From Bacteroidales bacterium (lineage in GTDB: Bacteria > Bacteroidota > Bacteroidia > Bacteroidales > Muribaculaceae): DNA of 64,000 nt. Both the position numbers and the translations under genes were made by a program. Below the pieces are notes generated by a model. That model did not search any database. It saw nothing but the letters and a program-made list of their open reading frames with translations, and was not told where the DNA came from. Position 1 is the first letter of the stretch. Each line of letters starts with the position of its first letter. This document shows, piece by piece, positions 58,336 to 64,000 of the stretch. The stretch lies in contig SUXJ01000004.1 of NCBI GenBank assembly GCA_015061005.1, positions 124,001 to 188,000 on the forward strand, written 5' to 3'.

Positions 58336-58722
58336 TTAACGCTTGGAGAACTGGAAGCGCTTGCGAGCCTTGGGCTGACCGGGTTTCTTACGTTCAACAG
58401 AACGGGGGTCACGAGTCATGAAGCCTTCAGCGCGCAGTGCGGGTTTGTCTTCAGGGTTAACCTTAACCAATGCGCGAGCAATTGCGAGACGCAGAGCTTC
58501 GGCTTGGCCTTTATAGCCACCACCGTCAAGGTTTACTTGGATGTCGTATTTCTCAGCAACGTTCAGAGTGAGCAGAGGTTGCTTAACGATGTACTGAAGA
58601 ATTTCAGAGGGGAAGTAAACTTCGAGGGGACGACGGTTGATAGTGATTGTGCCGTTACCTTCTTTGAGGATTACGCGAGCAATGGCGGCCTTGCGGCGAC
58701 CAACGGTGTTGATATTTTCCAT
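58336..58722 (-). CDS. rpsI: 30S ribosomal protein uS9
   Basis: 128 residues. VGRRKAAIARVILKEGNGTI at the start, the NLDGGGYKGQAEALRLAIARAL block and the basic C-terminus ARKRFQFSKR that reaches the ribosomal P site. Preceded by rplM with an 18-base gap, as in most bacteria. Confidence 0.97.
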   Translation of the reverse strand: MENINTVGRRKAAIARVILKEGNGTITINRRPLEVYFPSEILQYIVKQPLLTLNVAEKYDIQVNLDGGGYKGQAEALRLAIARALVKVNPEDKPALRAEGFMTRDPRSVERKKPGQPKARKRFQFSKR

Positions 58723-58740
58723 GTGATGCTGCAGGGCTTA

Positions 58741-59226
58741 TTATTTTTTAATGAGTTTGCTGAAATCGAGAACTTCAGGGTTCTGAGCTGCGTGGGGGTG
58801 CTCACTGCCGTTGTAAACGTGCATGTTGCCGATGATTTTGCGACCGAGACGATTCTTGGGGAGCATGCCTTTCATCACGCGCATGAACAAGGGGTGCATT
58901 CCGGCTTTGATGTGCTTGTTGAAAGACTTCTTCATGAGCTGCTCGGGGGTCAGTTCTTTTTGACCGCCGGGATAGCCGGAGTAGTTAAGATAGATGTGGT
59001 CTGTCATCTTTTTGCCGGTGAGAACAACTTTGTCGGCGTTGATGATGATTACGTAGTCGCCACACTCAACGTTGGGTGAGTAGCAGGGCTTGTTTTTGCC
59101 CATAAGGATTTTGGCAACTTCAGAGCAAAGGCGGCCGAGGTGCAAACCGGTTGCATCAACGACGTACCACTTGTGCTCAATGCTCTGCGCATTGGGAGAG
59201 AGGGTTCTGTAGCTTAATGAATCCAC
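58741..59226 (-). CDS. rplM: 50S ribosomal protein uL13
   Basis: 161 residues. HKWYVVDATGLHLGRLCSEVA, GDYVIIINADKVVLTGKK and MLPKNRLGRKIIGNMHVYNG are uL13 signatures. The start codon is GTG at 59226, giving the usual Bacteroidales N-terminus MDSLSYRTLSPN. First gene of the rplM-rpsI-rpsB-tsf operon, with a promoter and a leader of about 108 bases. Confidence 0.97.
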   Translation of the reverse strand: MDSLSYRTLSPNAQSIEHKWYVVDATGLHLGRLCSEVAKILMGKNKPCYSPNVECGDYVIIINADKVVLTGKKMTDHIYLNYSGYPGGQKELTPEQLMKKSFNKHIKAGMHPLFMRVMKGMLPKNRLGRKIIGNMHVYNGSEHPHAAQNPEVLDFSKLIKK

Positions 59227-59334
59227 GATTTATACGTTTAATTATCAGTTCTTTAATGTGGGCTCTTTCCTGGAATTCAGCTTGGCCAAAAGCATCAAAA
59301 CAGGGGTGTACCCGATTGATTATAGGATAAAATC
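59227..59334 (-). promoter_or_regulatory. 5' leader of the uL13 operon, candidate ribosomal-protein leader RNA
   Basis: About 108 bases between the predicted transcript start and the GTG of rplM. On the minus strand it opens with ACCGATT and later AATCGGGT that can pair, then a stretch TTTTGGCCAAGC with its own small inverted repeat. Known uL13 leaders of Bacteroidia regulate this operon by feedback; whether this one matches their consensus needs a covariance search. Confidence 0.5.
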
Positions 59335-59340
59335 GGTGCG

Positions 59341-59371
59341 CAAAGTTACGAATTTTTCCTGAAACAGCAAA
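59341..59371 (-). promoter_or_regulatory. promoter of the rplM-rpsI-rpsB-tsf operon
   Basis: Minus strand TTTG (59371-59368), 19 bases, TAACTTTG (59348-59341): a perfect match in both boxes and spacing. Confidence 0.88.
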
Positions 59372-59400
59372 TAGTTTTGTGATTTTTCTTTTTTGGTTGC

Positions 59401-61002
59401 TTACCAGCCGAATGCATCAATCATATCGAGGATGAGGTCATAGTCGATGTCATCAGGGTTTTCAAGATAAAGTTCTTTATTTTCAAATTCAAGACCACAC
59501 CCGTAGAACGCTCCGGTTCCAAGATGTTTAAAGTTATCAGGGAGGGTGACTGATTTCAATCCGGTACAGTACAAGAAGGCTCCGGCTCCTAATTCTGTAA
59601 CGCTCTCGGGAATGGCGACGCTTGTCAAGCTTTTGCAGTGAGCAAATGCTTTATAATCTATGATTGATACGCTCGCCGGGATAGTAACGGATTTCAGATT
59701 CTTGCAATTACTGAAAGCATAGCGGCCTATCTTGGTGACGCCATAGGGGATAGTTACGCTTGTCAGTTCGTCATGGCCGGCAAATGCGTACGTTCCGATC
59801 TCATAGGGTGAGCCGTTGTAATTAGCCGGCAAGGTTATCTCGGCTGTGTTACCGATGTATTCTACCAAGGTGTAAACGCCTTTAATGTTTTGAAAGAAAA
59901 CACCTTCTTTCATGACGTTGTCGGCATAGTGTGCCACATATCCATGCTCCGTTGACCCTTTGGTTAGTTTCAGGTTTGAGAGGTTTATTACGGTTTTAAG
60001 GTCGTGACACCAGCGGAAGGCGTCTTCTCCAATGCTTGTGACCCCACTGCCAATTACAACATACCTCAAGCTATCGCACGAATTGAAAGCCCATCTCCCG
60101 ATACTCGTAACATTGTTAGGGATTGTGACGCCTGTAAGACTCTTGCAACAATAAAATGCGTCTGCGCCAATCTTTGTCACCCCCATGGGTATGTTAATGT
60201 TTTTCAGACTGTCACAACTATAGAACGTACCATCTTTAATTTCTGTAATTCCTTCCGGGAGTACAACCGATTTGAGCCCGTTGCACCCAAAAAAGGCTTG
60301 GTTGCTTATCTCTTTGACGCTTATGGGGATTAAAATCTGCGAAATGCCGGTGCAATCAATAAACGTTTGAGGACCAATCTTGGTGACATTGCGAGGAATT
60401 TTCACTTGCTTAATACACGAACCGCCACCGAAAGTGCGATATTTGAGTTCGGTTATGTCATTCGGAATAATGAGGTTTGTTACCAACTTGCCATTCAAAT
60501 ATAAATTATTGGCATACATTAGCGGATTACCCGAATAGGCAGAAAAATCAATCTTGCACCACGCCGAAAGGTCGGTAATATGCACTGCGTTTAATGCAAA
60601 ACAGCCGGAGAATGCGTCATAATCGGTTTGCATAACGCTGCGTGGTATGTTTATGCTCTTCAAGGAATCACATGAAGAGAATGCCCTTTCGCCGATAATA
60701 ACGATGCCATCGGGCAAGGTGACATTTGTCAGTTTGTCGCAATCATAAAATGCCCAATCGCCGATACATTTGACTGCGTAAGTTGCCCCTTTGTAAACAA
60801 CGCGTTCCGGAATCACCACATCGCCCTTATATCTGTTAGAACTACGACTATGGTTGCCTCCCTTAAACGTGACTTCAACTGTTCCGGCATCTTTGTTGAT
60901 GAAATTATAGTAGATGTCATCGACCTTGAAATCATGAGCGTTAACCGCAGTCGTACTTAGGATTAATAGCAATAGAAATGTCAGGACTTTAACGAGATTC
61001 AT
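59401..61002 (-). CDS. BspA-like leucine-rich repeat surface protein
   Basis: 533 residues with a signal peptide (1-22). After a short N-terminal beta part there are about a dozen TpLRR/BspA repeats of 22-23 residues of the form (A/T)F..C..L..V.IP..VT.IG, from residue about 80 to the end (for example IPNNVTSIGRWAFNSCDSL). Around 335-395 the repeat is interrupted by a non-repeat segment. Such proteins mediate adhesion to host matrix or other bacteria. No sorting tail is visible, so the mode of anchoring is unclear. Encoded 30 bases after the dehydrogenase gene. Confidence 0.93.
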   Translation of the reverse strand: MNLVKVLTFLLLLILSTTAVNAHDFKVDDIYYNFINKDAGTVEVTFKGGNHSRSSNRYKGDVVIPERVVYKGATYAVKCIGDWAFYDCDKLTNVTLPDGIVIIGERAFSSCDSLKSINIPRSVMQTDYDAFSGCFALNAVHITDLSAWCKIDFSAYSGNPLMYANNLYLNGKLVTNLIIPNDITELKYRTFGGGSCIKQVKIPRNVTKIGPQTFIDCTGISQILIPISVKEISNQAFFGCNGLKSVVLPEGITEIKDGTFYSCDSLKNINIPMGVTKIGADAFYCCKSLTGVTIPNNVTSIGRWAFNSCDSLRYVVIGSGVTSIGEDAFRWCHDLKTVINLSNLKLTKGSTEHGYVAHYADNVMKEGVFFQNIKGVYTLVEYIGNTAEITLPANYNGSPYEIGTYAFAGHDELTSVTIPYGVTKIGRYAFSNCKNLKSVTIPASVSIIDYKAFAHCKSLTSVAIPESVTELGAGAFLYCTGLKSVTLPDNFKHLGTGAFYGCGLEFENKELYLENPDDIDYDLILDMIDAFGW

Positions 61003-61032
61003 ATTTGCAAAGATTTCTTTTTTGTTGAGAGG

Positions 61033-61740
61033 TTAGATTTTGACGTGTCGCCAAAGACTGTCGGGGAGCAGGCGCCAGAGGGCAACGAGAACAGCCCATC
61101 GGCGGTCAATGACGGCGGTGCGCTTGCGGCGGTTGATGGCTCTGAATATTTTGCGGCACACTCGTTTCGGGTTCATCAGTAAGGGATATCTTTCTCCCGA
61201 TTTTAGCAGCGGAGTTTGCGTCCATCCGGGGCGAATATCGGTAATGTCTATTTTTAGCCCGGAAGTGACGGCGCGCTGCCGTAGGGCTTGAAGGTAGGTG
61301 CTGCCAAAGCGTTTTGAGGCACTATATGCTTCCATGCCGCCTATGCCTTTTGTGCCGGCTACAGAAGTGATGGCAACGATGTGGCCGCGCCGATTGCTCA
61401 TTTTGAAGTAATTGAAGGCTGTGGCGGTCAACCGCGCAAGTCCGAGGGCATTGGTTTCTATTATTTGCAGTTCGCGTTCGATGCTGAGCTCCGGATTATC
61501 ATAGCCAATGCCTGAAACGTGGACATAGACGTCCATACCGCCTAATTCATCAACGAGGGCGTGGAGCTTGGCAGGAGCGTCGGGTGCGGTGACATCGATC
61601 AATGCTTTTGCCTTACAAGGGCCGATTTTCTCAATTGAACGCGCGGCGCATCCCACTTCATGGCCTGCTTCCTGAAAAAGGCGAGCGAGTTCGGCACCGA
61701 GGCCGGAACTCGCTCCCATGATCACGATTTTTTGCATCAA
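61033..61740 (-). CDS. short-chain dehydrogenase/reductase
   Basis: 235 residues. The NAD(P)-binding motif GASSGLGAELA is at 9-19 and the catalytic YSASK motif in GMEAYSASKRFGS, with the preceding Ser in ITSVAG. Dinucleotide preference probably NADPH because of the Arg in the AARS segment after the second strand. The substrate is unknown. A second Met directly follows the first and may be the true start. It lies 31 bases downstream of ridA. Confidence 0.92.
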   Translation of the reverse strand: MMQKIVIMGASSGLGAELARLFQEAGHEVGCAARSIEKIGPCKAKALIDVTAPDAPAKLHALVDELGGMDVYVHVSGIGYDNPELSIERELQIIETNALGLARLTATAFNYFKMSNRRGHIVAITSVAGTKGIGGMEAYSASKRFGSTYLQALRQRAVTSGLKIDITDIRPGWTQTPLLKSGERYPLLMNPKRVCRKIFRAINRRKRTAVIDRRWAVLVALWRLLPDSLWRHVKI

Positions 61741-61771
61741 TTATATGTTTTGTCGAAGGTCTGGAAGGCGG

Positions 61772-62149
61772 TTAGCCTTTAGTTGCGATAACTTCGATTT
61801 CAATGAGCACTTGCTTGGGCAGTTCCTTAACGGCAACGGCAGAGCGAGCAGGGTAGGGGGCACTGAATGCCTTGGCATATACTTCATTCATGGGAACGAA
61901 AAGGCTCATATCGGCGAGGAACACAGTGGTCTTCACCACGTTATCCATTGTCAAACCGGCTTCGGCGAGGATAGCTTTCACGTTCTCAAGGCTCTGAGTA
62001 GCCTGAGCGGTGATGCCTTCGGGGATTTCGCCCGTAGCGGGATTTACGGGAATTTGACCGGAGATAAATACGAACTGACCGGCGTCGATAGCTTGGCTAT
62101 AAGGGCCGATTGCGCCCGGAGCATTTGTGGTAGCAATAACTTGTTTCAT
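61772..62149 (-). CDS. ridA: RidA family enamine/imine deaminase
   Basis: 125 residues. Hydrolyses reactive 2-aminoacrylate and other enamines released by PLP enzymes. [25 protein letters not shown] and [14 protein letters not shown] (the conserved Arg that binds the substrate carboxylate, in the family form PARSAV) are all present. Its -7 box TATATTTG is at 62197-62190. Confidence 0.95.
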   Translation of the reverse strand: MKQVIATTNAPGAIGPYSQAIDAGQFVFISGQIPVNPATGEIPEGITAQATQSLENVKAILAEAGLTMDNVVKTTVFLADMSLFVPMNEVYAKAFSAPYPARSAVAVKELPKQVLIEIEVIATKG

Positions 62150-62189
62150 AACACGATGTTTTTAATTAGTTAATTCAATAAATCTACCG

Positions 62190-62197
62190 CAAATATA
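62190..62197 (-). promoter_or_regulatory. promoter -7 box of ridA
   Basis: Minus strand TATATTTG, a perfect TAnnTTTG, 41 bases before the ridA ATG. It lies directly behind the terminator of the tracrRNA on the same strand. Confidence 0.65.
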
Positions 62198-62213
62198 CTC
62201 ATTTTTCTAATAT

Positions 62214-62296
62214 AAAAAAATCCCCCGTTGAAGGACGAGGGAACCTAATGTTTTCACAACGGAATAATCCTTATTGTGAATTGCTTAAAATAGTAC
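62214..62296 (-). ncRNA. tracrRNA of the type II CRISPR-Cas system
   Basis: Predicted about 83-nt transcript on the strand opposite cas9. The -7 box TAAATTTG (62308-62301) gives a start near 62296. The first 24 bases (62296-62273) read as an anti-repeat: their complement, beginning ATTGTGAATTGCTT, looks like the start of Bacteroidetes type II-C repeats (GTTGTG-x-TTGCTT). Then comes AAGGATTATTCCGTTGTG, the nexus-like stretch I recall from tracrRNAs of this group, and a terminator TCCCTCGT with ACGGGGGA followed by seven T (62220-62214). The anti-repeat cannot be checked here because the array is outside the window. Confidence 0.8.
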
Positions 62297-62351
62297 AGTG
62301 CAAATTTATAAAAAAATTACAAATCTACCATGTTTAAAGATGAATTTTGTT

Positions 62352-62359
62352 TAAATTTG
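62352..62359 (+). promoter_or_regulatory. promoter -7 box of cas9
   Basis: TAAATTTG, a perfect -7 box 28 bases before the ATG at 62387. It is divergent from the tracrRNA promoter; the two -7 boxes are 43 bases apart. Confidence 0.65.
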
Positions 62360-62386
62360 TGCGAATAAATAAAAACATAGATATGT

Positions 62387-64000
62387 ATGAAGAAGATTTT
62401 AGGACTTGATTTGGGAGTAAATAGTATCGGTTGGGCTGTCGTAAATGAAGCCGAGACTGAAACTGAGAAATCATCGATTACAAAGGTGGGAGTCAGAGGC
62501 AATTTGCTCAGTAGTGATGAGGTGAAAAACTTCAATGATGGCAAGAGTATTACTACGAATGCAGATCGAACGCTTAAACGCAGTATGCGTCGGAACCTGC
62601 AGCGTTATAAACTTCGAAGAGCAGAATTGCTCAGGATTCTTAAGGATAACGATATTATAACAGATAGTAGTCTTTTATCTGAAAACGGAAATTTCACAAC
62701 GTTTGAAACATATAGATTGCGCGCCAAGGCCGTTACCGAGCGCATTTCCTTGGAACAATTTGCTCGTGTATTACTGATGATTAATAAAAAGCGAGGGTAC
62801 AAGAGTAGTCGTAAGGCAAAAGGAGATGAAGATGGTAATTTAATCGATGGAATGGCTGTGGCAAAGATGCTTTATGATGAAAATTTGACGCCCGGGCAAC
62901 TTTGTTTACGTCTTATGCAGCAAGGTAGAAAACGTATGCCGGATTTTTATCGGTCAGATCTTCAGAATGAATTGAATCGTATTTGGGCATACCAAAGAGA
63001 GTTCTATCCGGATTCTTTGACCGATGAGGCTAAAGAGGAGATCCATGGACGAAACAAATCACAAACTTGGGCTATTTTGGCAAAATATTTCGTATGGCGT
63101 GATGACGTTTCGGTGTGGGATTCAGATAACGCTGTTAGCCGGGTTGAAACTGTTGAAAAGCGAATTGTTGGAGTAAAGCGGCAGACAAAGCGAGATGCTC
63201 AGAAGTTGGAAAACTATCAGTGGAGAGCTGAAGCGTTGGTTAAGCAGATGGATTTAGAGCGTTTGGCTGTTGTGTTTCAAGAGATCAATGGAGAGATAAG
63301 TTCTTCAAGCGGTTATCTTGGTGCAATTAGCGATCGAAGCAAGATGTTGTTTTTTAACCGTCAAACCGTAGGTCAATATTTGCTATCGAAAATAGATGCT
63401 GATCCCCATTGTAGTTTAAAAAATATTGTTTTTTATCGCCAGGACTATCTTGATGAGTTTGAGAAAATATGGGAAACTCAAGCACGGTATCATTCGGTGC
63501 TGACCGATGAATTAAAACGCTATATTCGTGATGTCGTTATTTTCTATCAGCGCAGATTGAAAAGTCAAAAGTCGTTAATCGGCTTTTGCGAATTTGAGCA
63601 ATGCCGAAGAGAAGTGATTAAGGACGGAAAGACAAAGACCATAACCATTGGAAGTCGCGTTATACCGCGTTCTTCTCCATTGTTTCAGGAGTTTAAGGTT
63701 TGGCAGATACTGAATAATGTTGAGGTGACAGATAAGACTGAGAAGAGCAAATTCCAATTAAGTCAGGAAGAGAAAGAGTTACTGGCAGAGGAGCTTTCTG
63801 TCAGAGAATCAATGAAAAAGGGCGAAGTGTTGAAAATGCTGTTTGAAGATCCTAAGAAATATGACTTGAATTTCAAGGAACTTGATGGCAATAAAACTTC
63901 AGCGCAGTTCTATCAAGCCTATAGTCAGATATTGGAGGATTCAGGTCATTTGCCCCTGAATTTCAATCTTCCGGCAAGTGATATTAAGGCAACGGTAAAG
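62387..64000 (+). CDS. cas9: Cas9 endonuclease, type II-C-like, N-terminal 538 residues, cut by window edge
   Basis: RNA-guided DNA nuclease. The frame is open from ATG 62387 to base 64000 (exactly 538 codons). RuvC-I motif KKILGLDLGVNSIGWAVV with catalytic Asp8, an Arg-rich bridge helix at about 63-82 (RTLKRSMRRNLQRYKLRRAE), then the REC lobe (ARVLLMINKKRGYKSSRK, typical of large type II-C proteins of Bacteroidetes). RuvC-II, HNH, RuvC-III and the PAM-interacting domain lie outside. The slow progress of the REC region suggests a protein of about 1400 residues. PAM and subtype cannot be read from this part. Confidence 0.96.
   Translation, partial: MKKILGLDLGVNSIGWAVVNEAETETEKSSITKVGVRGNLLSSDEVKNFNDGKSITTNADRTLKRSMRRNLQRYKLRRAELLRILKDNDIITDSSLLSENGNFTTFETYRLRAKAVTERISLEQFARVLLMINKKRGYKSSRKAKGDEDGNLIDGMAVAKMLYDENLTPGQLCLRLMQQGRKRMPDFYRSDLQNELNRIWAYQREFYPDSLTDEAKEEIHGRNKSQTWAILAKYFVWRDDVSVWDSDNAVSRVETVEKRIVGVKRQTKRDAQKLENYQWRAEALVKQMDLERLAVVFQEINGEISSSSGYLGAISDRSKMLFFNRQTVGQYLLSKIDADPHCSLKNIVFYRQDYLDEFEKIWETQARYHSVLTDELKRYIRDVVIFYQRRLKSQKSLIGFCEFEQCRREVIKDGKTKTITIGSRVIPRSSPLFQEFKVWQILNNVEVTDKTEKSKFQLSQEEKELLAEELSVRESMKKGEVLKMLFEDPKKYDLNFKELDGNKTSAQFYQAYSQILEDSGHLPLNFNLPASDIKATVK

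Noticed and set aside
62214..62242. Terminator read as the end of a plus-strand transcript before cas9
   Set aside because: The T-run is only on the minus-strand side, and a minus-strand promoter and anti-repeat lie just upstream, so it belongs to the tracrRNA.
62150..64000. CRISPR array in the window
   Set aside because: Apart from the single anti-repeat, no repeat unit recurs between 62.1 and 64.0 kb or elsewhere in the window.
1..64000. Insertion sequences, integrases or prophage genes at the island borders
   Set aside because: I found no transposase, integrase or phage-type protein and no flanking direct repeats that I could support by eye.

Overview
The window is chromosomal DNA of a Bacteroidales bacterium, most likely of the Muribaculaceae type. 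The signs are promoters of the Bacteroidetes form (TTTG, about 19-20 bases, TAnnTTTG) in front of almost every transcription unit, a tmRNA encoding the tag (A)GENNYALAA, BspA-type leucine-rich repeats, a GH89 enzyme with a C-terminal sorting-like tail, a DPP-IV peptidase, a eukaryotic-type glycogen branching enzyme and a large type II-C-like Cas9. Family-level placement is inference.

Layout. 1-6.4 kb: the 3' part of miaA, a DPP-IV peptidase and a coiled-coil protein on the minus strand, divergent from an HU gene, a 29-residue AURKAIP1/COX24-like basic protein and RNase G/E. 6.4-26.7 kb: an AT-richer accessory island. It opens with a broken FISUMP-like gene and is otherwise one 15-gene minus-strand operon running from a promoter at 26.40 kb to a terminator at 6.95 kb. 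The operon encodes three FHA proteins (one fused through a membrane helix to a trypsin-like protease), two Ser/Thr kinases, a PP2C phosphatase with a membrane helix and external coiled coil, a MacB/FtsX-type ABC transporter, a secreted vWA protein, a zinc-ribbon membrane protein, an outer-membrane barrel protein, a seven-repeat surface protein with a T9SS-like tail and small secreted proteins. I think this is the undescribed system in the window: a trans-envelope phosphosignalling machine in which kinases, phosphatase and FHA readers sit in the cytoplasm and are physically tied to periplasmic and surface parts.

26.7-37.9 kb: a small HTH protein with a structured leader RNA, glgB and an acyl-CoA ligase, a CPBP protease, a tRNA methyltransferase, ribosomal protein bL31B, a second accessory patch (lipoprotein with a related leader RNA, a Fic enzyme with its own operator-like palindrome, a gene fragment) and an aminotransferase. 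37.9-48.3 kb: an outer-membrane barrel protein, tmRNA, a lysophospholipid acyltransferase-metallophosphoesterase-Tex-FolK-like series, an unidentified small RNA and an iron alcohol dehydrogenase. 48.2-62.1 kb, all minus strand: tRNA-Leu(CAG), a 1705-residue GH89 protein overlapping polA (whose proofreading site is degenerate), the ribosomal operon rplM-rpsI-rpsB-tsf, a BspA-like protein, a short-chain dehydrogenase and RidA.

62.2-64.0 kb: the edge of a type II CRISPR-Cas locus. cas9 starts at 62387 and runs off the window. Between ridA and cas9, on the opposite strand, lies a sequence with every mark of its tracrRNA: promoter, repeat-like anti-repeat, and hairpin terminator. No CRISPR array lies inside the window.
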